Positions 12,092 to 22,640 of a stretch of DNA of 64,000 nt are shown in pieces. Each line of letters begins with the position of its first letter. Position 1 is the stretch's first letter. Both the position numbers and the translations under genes were made by a program. The DNA is taken from assembly GCF_001640805.2 (NCBI RefSeq), contig NC_066851.1:24018197-24082196 (forward strand). The letters run 5' to 3'. Source of the DNA: Lates calcarifer (lineage: Eukaryota; Chordata; Actinopteri; Centropomidae). A model generated the notes under the pieces. That model saw nothing but the letters and a program-made list of their open reading frames with translations. It made no database searches and was not told the DNA's origin.

Positions 12092-12874
12092 TCTTCTTCG
12101 GCCCCCGAGGGCGACATTAGCTTTAGAGCGAGCTGTCATGTTCAAGAGAGGAGCGCTTGTTTTGTTGTACCCAAAGAAAGGAAACACTGTGAAAACATAC
12201 ACATGTACTTAGAGCCGCAAAGTATGTAAACAAGCCGGGCCGGGGCTGACAGGTACGGGAGGGCGCACTCGGGTGGTGTTATTGGGGGGGGGGTAACACA
12301 CACAGACACACATAAACACACTCACACAGGTAATTTAGAGGGGGGAAGTATGTCAATAGACACAAAGAGGTGAAGGGAGCGCTTGTTTTGTTGTGGCCAG
12401 AGAAAGAACAACACATACATGTACTTAGCGAGGTGAAATATGTAAATAGACGAGGCCCAGGTTGAGTGTCAGTGGCGATTGTGTAACCGGAGAGCGAGCG
12501 GGTCATCATCCTGCTTCTTCTTCTTCTTCTCTGGAACTTTTTGAACGCTTCACAGAAAAAAAGCAGAAACTGTTGATGTGTTTGTGACTTGAATAAAAGA
12601 TGAAACTGCTGATAAAGTTTCCATCTGCTGCAGAAAAACTTGCAAAGACCAAAGGAGAGAAATCTCAGCAGCTTCATGTGCAGACTGAGATGAAATCAGA
12701 AGCATGATTTTAATGATGGTTTAAGAGGCTTCTTCCACTGCATGAATAAGAACATACAGCGTCATTGAGGCTTTTCAAATGGAGTTCAGAATGTTTTCTT
12801 CATCTTAAAGACTTGATTTGGACTGGAACATAATTTGGAAGGATTTATTAAAGGCCTGTTGCTTTGTACTGCTT

Positions 12875-12915
12875 TAGTTTTATCCAGGTGTACCTAATAA
12901 ATTGGCAAGTGAATG
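12875..12915 (+). repeat. Teleost dispersed repeat tail (GGTGTACCTAATAAA type)
   Basis: TCCAGGTGTACCTAATAAATTGGCAAGTGAATG matches, from memory, a very common fish retroelement or MITE tail. No body of the element is recognisable upstream. Confidence 0.55.
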
Positions 12916-13349
12916 AAGATTTATTTAATCACCTTTCTCTGAACTGAATAATCAGCATTTCTGCTGAAGAACTTACTGAAAATGTGTTTGAATTGATTTA
13001 TTTAATCACTGGAGTAAAATGCAGAAAAGAAAATCACGGAAAATGTTATTTTTGAACCAGAAAAGAAAATATTTGAAATGATTTATGTCTGTAACTTTAG
13101 TTTGAGCTGCTTCATCACTCATAGATCGTTAAAGGAAACAGAAAATATACAGCAGCTGATTAATAACGTTAGATGACTCACAGTGTGACGTTATGTTCAT
13201 TAATTACTTGTTCCTCTTGTTAATAATCATAATATATCATGTTTGGGTGGAGATTAAAGGGAAACATTTGGAGCTGCTGCTCATTTTCCTGACCAGGTGC
13301 AGCCATGTTTGCACCGACTGTCGGTTTAGTGTTTATTTATTTTATATTT

Positions 13350-13505
13350 CTTGAGAACCGCTCATCCAAAAACCTTTACAGTCGACACTGCACTTCCACA
13401 GGTCCTCAGCAAAATGCAGGCGAAATCTGAAGACAGTTGGATGAGTGGTTGTTGAGAAATTCAAAGGACAGACAGACGGAGATTTCTCCGGTTATTTGTA
13501 GGATT
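13350..13505. repeat. Old dispersed repeat fragment
   Basis: GAGAACCGCTCATCC at the left, and GTTGAGAAATTC followed by GACAGACAGACGGAGATT at the right, resemble fish non-autonomous elements that end in a CAGACAGACGGA run. It is non-coding and heavily decayed. Confidence 0.35.
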
Positions 13506-14243
13506 TGACATTTTCTGTTCCCAAATAAATAATAATGATTCTAAACTTCTGTTAAGTTTTATCTATTGAAGAGTGTTTTTTTACTGTGTTTTAAAACACA
13601 CTGCAGACAGTCTGAATCCTGAGGGGGAGCGCTTGTTTTGCCTTTGTTTACTAAAGAGGAAACACAAGTACTGTACTTAGGGCAACAGAGTATGAAAATA
13701 CACACAACACACAGTAAACACACACTCAGACAGACACACACACACACAAACAAAGAGTGCTTGTTTTGTTGTTCTGAGAGATAGGAAAAACACAGTATAA
13801 ACAAAACCAAACAGAGAGAAAACTGATATTGCATAAACACACTCAGTCACACAAACACACAGACACACACTCTGCGGTACATTCCCGAGTCGAAGAACAA
13901 TAGCTCTGATTAATTTCTCAGATTTCATGACCGCGTGTCGAAGCGTCGGAGGCGTCAGACTGAAAAAAAAAGAAAAGAAAAAAAAAACGCTGTTGTGAAA
14001 CAAACATGGCAGCGCCGGCCAACGAAACAAACACACCCTCACTGTGAGACGACTAAAGGTCAAAGCACAACTGTCACCGGAGGAGGAGAAGAGATGGAGA
14101 GAAAGATGGAGAGAGTGAGAGAGAAACCAACAACTTGTTAAGCCCTGTACACAGTTTACACAGTTATAGGCGGGTTTTTCTGTTTATTCGATCACACACC
14201 TTTAGATGAAAACAGGAAAACACATTTTCCTTTTTTTCCCCAC

Positions 14244-14490
14244 CACCAAACTCCACTCCAGGAATTTTACAGCACAGAACGTAGGAGCTGCTGGAATACC
14301 ACTGCCTCCATCTGTTACTGTGTGACTTTCAGTGGTGGAAGAAGTAATCAGATACTTTAGAAGTAAAGTACCACACAACAATACAAACACACTAAGATAG
14401 AGGCAGCAGCTCCTGTGTTCTGTGCTGTAAAATTCCTGTTTTTGTCAGTGGAGTTTGGTTGTGGTATATAGTGATGTTTCTAGTCCTGTA
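14244..14490 (+). mobile_element. FB-1 fold-back element, copy 3
   Basis: CCAAACTCCACTCCAGGAATTTTACAGCACAGAAC on the left is repeated in reverse complement at 14,413-14,457. Between them lie GGAGCTGCTGGAATACC, the hinge CTTTCAGTGGTGGAAGAAGTAATC, and the damaged right partner AGATAGAGGCAGCAGCTCC. The right inner arm has lost GTGGTATTC. The hinge is in forward orientation. Confidence 0.8.
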
Positions 14491-14754
14491 GAGCTGTGTT
14501 TATGGACACAAAACCTACAGAATAATGTACCCAAAATAAAAAAGGTTCTTGTTCTTTAACCCTTCTGATGATACCTGTGACTCCTTGTTGAGGTTGTGTG
14601 AAGACGAACACACCTGAAGTATAAGGTATAAAGTGTGTTTTAAAAGGACGAAAAATCAACTACTGCAGCTTCAAATTTTAGACTCTCAGGTAGAAAATCC
14701 AGGTAAAACTGATCTGGAGAATATTCAGGTAAAAATCTAAAACAATGAGCCTTA

Positions 14755-14985
14755 TGTGTGTGTGTGTGTGTGTGTTCATATGTGTATTTTAATATTGTGC
14801 AAACACACAGCAGCAGTGCTGTGGTCTGTCCTCCTGCCAGCTGTGTGTGTAGTCTCTCTGTCAGGACATACCTGTCTGAAACTGATAAAGACTCTACTAC
14901 ACTAACTGTGTGTGTGTGTGTTGATGTGTGTGTGTGTGTGTGTGTGTTGATGTGTGTGTGCGTGTGTGTTGATATGTGTGTGACA
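14755..14985. repeat. TG microsatellite cluster
   Basis: TG runs at about 14,755-14,774 and 14,908-14,984, the second interrupted by TTGATG words (GTGTTGATGTGTG repeated three times). Overlapping frames here are translated TG/CA repeat. Confidence 0.9.
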
Positions 14986-15079
14986 GGTCCTTGTTCCAGG
15001 TGAGCTGCTTTCCCAACGAGTCGAAGAAGAGGAAGAGGAACAAGTTTTCTCATTATGAAAGAGAGCTTTGTTTGTGCAT

Positions 15080-15081
<2 letters not shown>

Positions 15082-15137
<56 letters not shown>
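15082..15137. repeat. (TG)n microsatellite, about 56 bp
   Basis: A pure, uninterrupted TG run, among the longer ones in the window. Confidence 0.95.
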
Positions 15138-15139
<2 letters not shown>

Positions 15140-17070
15140 CAGTGATATGTGTTGACTGTTGGTCTGAAACATTATCATCCTGCTGCGTTCAGGTGTCTTC
15201 GTGATGTTGAACCTCATGACTTCAGCAGTTCTTCTGTAAACTTCATTAAGTAGAAATTGACAGTTTGTGGTTTGGGTGAGGTGAGGAGGGGAGGGGCGGG
15301 GGGAGGTGGGGGGGAGACTATTTCTTGACAAACAACAGTGTCTCCATCCGGTCTGTCGCTGTAAAATCCTGACTCCTGCAGACGTGACACGCTCAGTTAT
15401 CACTTGCTTCTGTTTAGTTCCAGACACTTTTATTGCTTTAATTGTTGTATTTGTGTCTTTTCATCTATTTATTTTGTACATAAATAAACTTTACTGACTC
15501 ACTCTTTTTTGTTTACAGACTGGGAACTGGTAAACTTTACAACCAGGTTTCAGCTTTAAATGACTGAACCACAAAAGTAACCGAAGGCCTGAGTGACACC
15601 TGTCGCCCTGACAGAAAACCAAACAGATAGCTCCTCTTCCTCTCTGCACCTCCTCCTCCTCCTCCTCTGATCACAGACCAGACGTGCCCTCCCCTCCGCC
15701 GCCGATGAAAACAACTCTTTGACTCAAACCGACAGCACAAATTCAACAAGCAAATCAAACAAACCCTCGGCACACAGGCGGCTTTTGTCTCACCGCCAGG
15801 GCTGAGACGAGCGGACGACGAAGACGAGAAGGGCAGCGAGGAAAAGTATCCCAGAGGTTTCTGGATGAAGTCGCAGGTTTCTGAGCTCTGATTGGTTCTG
15901 AACCAAAAGTGGAGCAACTTCAAGTTTTACTCAAAGTTTGTCCTTGAAGTATCAAACAACACAAGTACTGCTACTTACTTCACACACTCTCAGCCAGAAT
16001 ACTACAACTACACTACTATTACATAAGCTCGTGCATGACAGAAGTACACTACTGTCAAATACATCTTAATGTTGCTAAAGTGTGTTTACATTTATTTCTA
16101 AGGGTGTGATATGTATTTTTACAACATAATAGAAGAGGTATTTTATTATACTTATATGAAGTGTAGTATTATATATAATGAAGTATAGTAGCAAACGTGC
16201 AAAAACACAGAAAAATATAGTGACTTTTAAATTAAGTATATCTTAAATACAGTTTTTAAGATAAGAAGAATTAAGTGGTTTTATTTGAACATAACTTAAG
16301 CTTTACTCATTTCAAACACTTAATAAAATAACACATTTAAATTTACTTCTTGTAAATTTGTAAACTGGGGTAAATATACATGTTCTGTAAGTTAACATCC
16401 ACCTGTGGACAACATCAAAATATAATGCTTAGATTATAATACAGTATACTTATTTGCTTTCTCTCTTAATGTCTGTGCGCTACAAAAGAAGCTGCTGTCA
16501 ACAGGCAGTTAGCATAGCTTAGCATAAAGAGTGGAAATAAGGGGAAACTGCTAGCCTAGCTCAGACTAAAGGCAGCAAAATCCACCTCTAAGCTTTTCTG
16601 AAGATCACTGATTATTGAATCTGTACAAAACATAAAGCGTAGAAACAATAAGTTACATGTTCTTTATGTGTCGGAGTGGTGTGAGTTTTAAAGATCAGAG
16701 GCTCCTGTAGTGTTTTTACTTTTAAAGAACCACAGCTGCTAAATTCTGAACTTTAAAATACAACTTTCTTAAAAACGGAACCACTTTTGCAGAGTTAAAG
16801 TGGGTCTTCATGTGTTGTATGTATCTATAAACCTTCAGAGAAGGGTGCAGGAGGTGGAAGAAAATACTGTGTATGTGCATGAGATATAAATATACTGTAT
16901 ATGTACACACACCTTCCCTCTCGCTGCACACACACACACACATCTGCCTTCCCTCTGAGGTCTTTTAGTAACAAAAAAAAGTTCAACCGGCTGGCGAGCG
17001 ACAAAAGAAGAGGCTCAAAGCCGAACAAGACAACACCGAACCCATTATCTACCTGCCTCACCCCCCATCT
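15140..17070. other. Noncoding stretch, no gene seen
   Basis: A G-rich patch (about 15,275-15,315) is followed by a TCC run (about 15,650) and, from 16.0 to 16.5 kb, by AT-rich sequence. The frame at 15,537-15,923 on the minus strand has no known domain. No regulatory island stands out. Confidence 0.4.
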
Positions 17071-17080
17071 CACACACACA

Positions 17081-17123
<43 letters not shown>

Positions 17124-17129
17124 ACACAC
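17071..17129. repeat. (CA)n microsatellite, about 59 bp
   Basis: A CA run with two single-base interruptions (CACAAACACA and CACAGACACA). It directly precedes a candidate conserved element. Confidence 0.95.
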
Positions 17130-17137
17130 CTTTCTGT

Positions 17138-17220
17138 GAATGCTGGCTGGCTCCCAGAGAGGTGAGAGAAACGCTATTAGCACCCTGGGCGTAATTACAG
17201 CGAATCGGGTGACATCTTAC
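17138..17220. promoter_or_regulatory. Candidate conserved noncoding element wedged between CA and TG tracts
   Basis: GAATGCTGGCTGGCTCCCAG, CGCTATTAGCACC and GCGTAATTACAGCGAATC form an 83-bp non-repetitive island between a CA tract (17,071-17,129) and a TG tract (17,245-17,290). GTAATTAC is a palindromic homeodomain-dimer type site. Short but motif-rich. Confidence 0.35.
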
Positions 17221-17241
17221 AGTGGCTGGAAAGAAACAGAA

Positions 17242-17244
<3 letters not shown>

Positions 17245-17290
<46 letters not shown>
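17245..17290. repeat. (TG)n microsatellite, about 46 bp
   Basis: A pure TG run. With the CA run 115 bp upstream it could pair as a large imperfect stem. Confidence 0.95.
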
Positions 17291-17291
<1 letters not shown>

Positions 17292-17435
17292 AGGCTGTCA
17301 TGTTTGTGTGGGCTGAAGTCTCCTCACAGGGGAGGAAAGTTAGACAACAAAGGAGACAGAGGGTAAATTTGAGGGAGGAGAAGAAATGAGCCGACATGTC
17401 GACTTTCTGAAGACCTGAACCTGATCCATCCCAGC

Positions 17436-17438
<3 letters not shown>

Positions 17439-17469
<31 letters not shown>
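17439..17469. repeat. (TG)n microsatellite, about 31 bp
   Basis: A pure TG run. Confidence 0.9.
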
Positions 17470-18288
17470 ATTCAAGAGACGGAATTTGCAACGATGAGCA
17501 CAGGCTTGCAGGTGTGCACAAGTGTCAGCTTCAAATGTGTGTGTAACAGAATTTGTGCAGTTGAGTTTCTACAGTGAAGTTTTTAAGTCTGTGACCAAAG
17601 TTGTTGTCACCCAGATATTATCTGCTGTACCATGAAAACATTTTATACGACCACAATCAAAGCATCATGAGGTCATGACCTCGAGGCTGAGAAAACAAAA
17701 GCTGACTGACAATCACATACAATCATGTCACAACCTCTGCATGAGCTGACTGTTAGTTTGTTGTTGGACTAGATCTAGAAATGTGACTCAAAATGATCAT
17801 AGTGACTCAAAACGACTAAAAAAAACATTCAAAACAAACAGAGTGACTCAACATTCCCACAAGGTGACTTAAAACAACCTCTAAGACGTATAAGGCCGTG
17901 TCCTTTTCTGTCTCTGTCTGGATGTCTCGTCACATAAAGTCTCTTATCGCTCAGTAAAGAATTAGCACGGAGCCAATTATTACTCAAAAATATGCTAGAA
18001 ATCATGCTAAACCATTAGCATGGAAGCTATCAGCCCTGATAGGGCCAGCTATCACAGTTAAGGTGTTTAGCTCCATGCTAAGGTGTTAGCATGCTAGCTG
18101 CAGGACCAGTGTAACGGGCACACGTGGATGATTTAGATGCTTTAATAGGAAGTTGACTGTGTCGGTGTGTGTCTACCTGTGTTATATATGAATGTCAGGA
18201 ACAATGAATACAAATGTGTGTATGTATCCTCAGGTATCATGTGTTGTGTGAATGTGTGTGTGTGTGATCTCTGTGTCACCCCTTCCTC

Positions 18289-18322
18289 CCACACACACAC
18301 AGACACACACACACACACACAC
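18289..18322. repeat. (CA)n microsatellite
   Basis: A CA run with one CAGACA interruption, immediately upstream of a candidate conserved element. Confidence 0.9.
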
Positions 18323-18339
18323 TCAGTTTAAACAGTGAC

Positions 18340-18465
18340 TGATGGCTCTGTGTAATGAATGTAAAGGCTGTATTGTTCATTTCGGCAGCGTTCACATATT
18401 AGTGTCGGGCCCCGGGGCGAGCGAGACGGCTAATGCTGGGCTCAGCTTTCCACCTCCACTTCAAA
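18340..18465. promoter_or_regulatory. Candidate conserved noncoding element (18.4 kb)
   Basis: A non-repetitive island with GTGTAATGAATG, GGCTGTATTGTTCATTTCGGC, CACATATTAGTG, a CpG-rich CCCCGGGGCGAGCGAGACGG and GGCTAATGCTGGG. It is bounded by a CA tract and a GA tract (18,466-18,488). Its even motif density and CpG retention resemble developmental enhancers, but conservation is untested. Confidence 0.4.
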
Positions 18466-18627
18466 GAGAGAGAGAGAGAGAGAGAGAGGGATGATAACAT
18501 GAGGTTGGGTTGTGGTGAACTAATAGAGATACTCACACAGGGACAGCACACAAAGACACAAACAAACACGTGTACACAGGAAGTAGACGTTCGTGCTCTT
18601 CCATCTTTGCGTGAGCAGTTTGTGTTT

Positions 18628-18786
18628 CCTGTTTAAGACACGTAAAAGCTTCAAACATCAGGAGTGGAGGATTTACTGACCCATTTTATGTCGGAGAATA
18701 AAACCTGAAAATGTCTTATTTCAGACATTTAACCAGAAACACACTGACTTTGGGACGAGGGAACAGAAAGAGCTAACATGCTAACA
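18628..18786 (-). repeat. Dispersed repeat DR-2, copy 1 (reverse)
   Basis: The reverse complement matches 35,783-35,994 and 49,283-49,497 but lacks about 26 bp containing GTGGTTTTAACACAAGCTC. It ends, like the others, in GCTAACATGCTAAC. The internal gap makes this an independently decayed or alternative version of the family. Confidence 0.75.
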
Positions 18787-19063
18787 AATCAAAACACCAC
18801 CATATTGGCAGGAAAGCACGCTGTTCAAACCCACTACTCTCTGCTTGTAAGTGTCCAAAATGTAACTTTGGTCCGTGAACATAACAGCCGACTGGTTTTT
18901 GTTTTGGAACAATGAAATCATGAAATGATGAAATATGTTAACACAGGGAAAATGAGAAATCAGCTACGGGCTTAAAAACACCTCTCTCTTGTTTTGTGCG
19001 TTAATTAATTTTCATTTTGCCCCAATGAACAATAGCACAGGATACCCGTAAGCTAGCACAGTT

Positions 19064-19187
19064 CTTTTCTGTGCTGCCCAGCTACAGCAAATAAAGCTAA
19101 CCTTAGCTAGCTATCTTCACCCAGCTAAGGTGAACGTAGACGACCTTAGCCAGCTATTTTCATTGTATTTGGGCAGTACAGAAAAAG
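19064..19187. repeat. Fold-back of about 124 bp with 17-18 bp arms
   Basis: CTTTTCTGTGCTGCCCA (19,064-19,080) pairs with TGGGCAGTACAGAAAAAG (19,170-19,187) with one mismatch and one bulge. The loop holds AGCTAACCTTAGCTAGC and further TTAGC words that also pair internally. It is probably a small MITE core. Confidence 0.6.
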
Positions 19188-19236
19188 ATTTGAACCGAAA
19201 CACAAAGATGTGGGCTCATAGCAAGAAACACCCAGC

Positions 19237-19290
19237 GGGTGCTAACGTTAGCAGTGGGTGCTAACGTTAGCAGTGGGTGCTAACGGTAGT
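19237..19290. repeat. 19-bp tandem repeat, nearly three copies
   Basis: The unit GGGTGCTAACGTTAGCAGT is repeated at 19,237, 19,256 and 19,275, and the last copy is cut short and altered to AACGGTAG. Each unit contains the palindrome GCTAACGTTAGC. Confidence 0.9.
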
Positions 19291-19439
19291 AAATAGCCAT
19301 AGTAATAGGGCCCTCTATTTTCACCATAGCTGGATGAAGTTTTTCTTTAATTTGTTTAAAAACTGAAACTTGACTGGCTCGTCATCTGGTTTCTGTTTTC
19401 CAATTCCAAAACAAAAATCGATGGGCCATTAAGTACTGG

Positions 19440-19550
19440 CACCGGTTTCAGACACAATCGCAGATCTGATCAGCTGATACGAGTTCAACATCTGGTGGAA
19501 ACACTGTAATATCAGGTGTCCATATACTTTTGGCAGCACTGTGCAGATTT
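19440..19550. repeat. Old transposon fragment
   Basis: AACATCTGGTGGAAACACTG and GGTGTCCATATACTTTTGGC resemble the terminal words of fish DNA-transposon-derived repeats. No inverted partner is visible. Confidence 0.4.
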
Positions 19551-20494
19551 AATCAGTGGTATTGTGAGAGATTTAAGAGTACCTCTGGTGGAAATATTAA
19601 GAGCCTTTAACGCACACAGCGAGAACACACACTTCACTTGATCATATAAATAACAGTTACAATCAAAAGGTCATGTGATATGTAGATGAGATGCTTGTCG
19701 AGCAGGTGTACGCAACTGAATTACTTTTCTTTTTCCTGAGTGGTGGGTTCTGCTGTATTTTCTTTTGTATGACTGTATTATTATCATGATTGCCTCATGG
19801 AGAGCATGACATTATGTTTCATGTCTCTGTTTGATAAATGTCAGAAAAAAGTAATGAACAAAAGCATGTCAAGTGATTTTTCTGTAACTCTGTCGGCTGT
19901 GGTTTCCATGGTTGTTTCTGAACGTGTGACAGGTGTGTTAATGCTCCGACTGAACCTGGAGACAAAAATCAAATCAGAGTTTTTAACGTTTCCTGACGCT
20001 GGTAAATGTTTGTTTGCATGAGTAATGTGTGTGCAGGAAAACAACTTTTATATACAATTATGTAAATATATTTACAGATATGTGTCTGTTTGTAATAAAC
20101 ATGTCATTTAAATGGTCTGAAATCTCATTGTTTATTTAAGCAGCTGTCAATTAAACACCTCAATGTAGCTCTGGTCAACACATTCTGCACTGCTCAACTA
20201 ACTGAGGATAAACCTCACTCACAGTCTGATTTAGAACTGTCTGTGTGTGTTTTTAACTCCTAACTGTCCACATCACACCCTGATTATTTGCTTTTGTCCA
20301 CAGTGAATGACAGTAAGTGTCTTCAAGCTCTTGGGGAGAAAGGGATCAAACGTCAGGCTTCAACAATCACTGAATCACAAACAGATTCAAACAGATTAAA
20401 ACGCTGTTTTAAAACTGAAACGATCTCGGTTCAGACGAGTGTTTTAGCTCCGTATCATAAATAATCTCAGGGACCACAGCCATTAACGTACACA

Positions 20495-20830
20495 GGGCTG
20501 ACGCAGGAATTGTCACTTTCGGAAAATGGTCACGTGATCGGAGCGTGGCCAATCAGGGAAGGAAACATCGTGACTCATGAGAACCAACCAGGAAGTGAAC
20601 GTGAGCGTCTGAGGCATCTTTTCCAAAAGTCTCTGTTTTTCTGTCCATCCCGGACTAAAACACAACAAACAGCAGCGTTTCCAAAAGTCTCTGTTCTGGA
20701 GGCTCGGAACCTCTGGACAAGAGTGGACGCCAGGCGTAACCATAGCAACTGTGATGCTTTTTTTTTTTTTACTAAAGCGTATCCGTGTGGATGTAGCCTC
20801 GGAGTTAGCTGCTGAGTTAACTTGTGTTAA
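20495..20830. mobile_element. Non-autonomous DNA transposon remnant
   Basis: TTTCCAAAAGTCTCTGTT occurs twice (about 20,619 and 20,679), followed by GGAGGCTCGGAACC, GTGGACGCCAGGCGTAACC, a T run and CGTATCCGTGTGGATGTAGCC. I recognise this vocabulary from fish non-autonomous elements. GTAACCATAGCAAC at 20,736-20,749 is an exact RFX X-box (GTNRCC-N2-RGYAAC), so this family could scatter RFX sites. Confidence 0.6.
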
Positions 20831-20861
20831 CAGACTTCAACTTCCAGTCCTGTCACTAACA

Positions 20862-20862
<1 letters not shown>

Positions 20863-20902
<40 letters not shown>
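20863..20902. repeat. (CA)n microsatellite, about 40 bp
   Basis: A pure CA run continuing into a short GA run. Confidence 0.95.
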
Positions 20903-20905
<3 letters not shown>

Positions 20906-21021
20906 AGAGAGGTATGTAAAGAGAGAGAGGGAGCACTGCTGTTGACCTCTCTCTTTCTTTTGTCTCTTTGAGCCAAGTTTTGCCCTGAGTGCTGGATACA
21001 TGATCCAACTCAAACTGCACT

Positions 21022-21022
<1 letters not shown>

Positions 21023-21069
<47 letters not shown>
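21023..21069. repeat. (CA)n microsatellite, about 47 bp
   Basis: A pure CA run. Shorter broken CA runs follow up to about 21,220. Confidence 0.95.
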
Positions 21070-21071
<2 letters not shown>

Positions 21072-21340
21072 AATGCAAACACACATACAACACACAACGT
21101 TTTTTCACTTTCGAACTCCTCATCATGCCTGTACATACACACCACAAGTTTTACTTTTTCACTCACTTTTTACTCACACTCACACACACACACACACTCC
21201 TAACACACACACACACATTCCTGGAAGACAAAGACAGAAGAGCGAGGTCTGTCAGAGTCAAATGTCAAACTGCGCTTAGCTGCTGTTTGCTAAACACTCC
21301 TCTGGTAATGACTTCAAATAGCATAGCAAAACATGTCCTC

Positions 21341-21413
21341 TGTGTGTGTGTGTGTGTGTGTGTGTCTGTGTGTGTGTGTGTGTGTGTGTGCGTGTTAGGA
21401 GTGTGTGTGTGTG
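21341..21413. repeat. TG microsatellite, about 73 bp, interrupted
   Basis: TG runs with TCTG and CGTGTTAGGAG interruptions, passing into a GAGAGA-rich patch to about 21,475. With the CA tracts at 21.0-21.2 kb it forms an oppositely oriented pair. Confidence 0.9.
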
Positions 21414-21639
21414 GAGAGAGAGAAAGAGCAATTGGGCGGAAAAGAGGGAGAAAGAAAGAGAGACAGAGAGAGATGAACTTTAAGCTCTTGAGGAATAAGT
21501 ACTTCTAATTGGTTTGAATTGAAAACCATCAACAGAGGGGGAGGGGTGGGGGGTGAGGAAGATGAGAGGAAGTGTGAAAGATGAGGCAGGTGAAGGGTGA
21601 GATAAAGACATAAGAAAGGAGAAGAGACGAAACAAAAGC

Positions 21640-21840
21640 ATTAAAGAGTCAGATCCTTTAGTTTAACCTGAAACATCTCTATATATCTCTACCAGACTCC
21701 ATTGATAAAAACAGGGATTTAACCAGGAGCTGCTGGAATACCACTGCCTCCATCTGTTAGTGTGTCTGTGTCACTGTGTGATACTTTTACTTATGTGAAG
21801 GATCTGAATACACTGAAAGTCACACAACAACACAAACAAA
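21640..21840 (-). mobile_element. FB-1 fold-back element, copy 4 (hinge reversed)
   Basis: The left arm is well preserved (AGTCAGATCCTTTAGTTTAACC, CATCTCTATATATCTC, GGAGCTGCTGGAATACC). The hinge reads GATACTTTTACTTATGTGAAGGATCTG then ACTGAAAGTCACAC, the reverse of the CTTTCAGTGG...AAGTA hinge in the other copies. Since the arms are palindromic, the hinge alone defines orientation, so this copy is inserted the other way round or its hinge has flipped. Most of the second arm is missing. Confidence 0.75.
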
Positions 21841-22269
21841 GCTCTGGTGAATGTGAAAACAGTTCAAGCTTGATGAGGACCAGTTGGCGATGATGAAATT
21901 TAAAAACAGTTTCCTGTCAGTGGTAGTTTTGAATGTGGGTGTGTGGCTCTGCAGCACGGGCAGTGTAACCTTGAAAGTGGACAGAATATAACGGTTGTCG
22001 TTGTGTGTTTGTAGAATTTTTTAATTTGGATTCAGTGTTGCTGGTTGTCACTGGTTGTTGTTGTGTTTCCGTTGCTGGTTGACGTGTTCCTCGTCGTGTT
22101 GCCAGTTGTTGTTGACTTGAGTGCCTCCTCGTCTCTCTGCGGCAGAAATGTCAGCCTCCACCACCGCCTGTGTTTTAAAAGTTCCACTTGGAAAAAACCT
22201 CAGGCGGGAAACATCAGGCGGTGTCGCTGCCGCCACCGTCCATCGCCACACCCTCGCCAGCGCTCAGCC

Positions 22270-22640
22270 GGAGGGAAAAAGGCCCTGATATTTTCCTCTG
22301 CGTCTCCTCTCTATTTATTTCTGTCTCTATTTATTTCGTCCACACTCTGCCGCCGAGGTAAAAACATGCTGTGGTGCATATGCAAATCCGGTTAGCTTCA
22401 CATCAAGGCGTGACATTTCAGAAATGTGAAATAAATTGATATGGCCCAATTAGATTTAAACCACCGTTGGCTCGCCGCCGCTGCCGTCCTCCCTCCCTCT
22501 CCCCCTCCTCCCCCCTTCCCTCTCAGCCTCTCGCCTCGTCCCAAATTGCTTTGCATTTGCCCGCTTGCATTCAGAGCTCTTAATTATATGGTGTTGTGTG
22601 GCGGCATTTGGCTGGAACAGCGAGGAAGCTGGTGAGAGCT
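22270..22640. promoter_or_regulatory. Strong candidate conserved noncoding element with POU octamer
   Basis: This is the most enhancer-like block in the left half. It contains the duplicated word CTCTATTTATTTC, a perfect octamer ATGCAAAT at 22,380-22,387 inside GCATATGCAAATCC, AATTGATATGGCCCAATTAG, TTGCTTTGCATTTGCCC and CTCTTAATTATATGG. CpGs are retained (CGCCGCCGCT) and there is almost no simple repeat. No open frame here is protein-like. I infer an enhancer, but conservation must be tested. Confidence 0.5.

Larger units (their letters stand above)
12151..13820. repeat. Degenerate array of GAGCGCTTGTTTTGTTGT modules
   Basis: Four copies start at 12,151, 12,377, 13,627 and 13,755, and a partial copy lacking the left half lies at about 12,330-12,362. 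The ordered consensus is GAGCGCTTGTTTTGTTGT, an AAAGAAA-rich linker, CATGTACTTAG, then AGTATGTAAATA. On the minus strand the first motif translates as N-K-T-S-A-P in three separate frames, but stops and unequal spacing show this is not a protein repeat. It may be an iterated regulatory module or a decayed minisatellite. The stretch between 12,680 and 13,340 is AT-rich and unassigned apart from the item at 12,875. Confidence 0.65.

Noticed and set aside
11972..13840. Shared minus-strand peptide N-K-T-S-A-P in three frames, as if a repeated protein domain
   Set aside because: The match follows from the repeated DNA word; the frames are separated by stops and unequal spacing, and flanking residues do not align.
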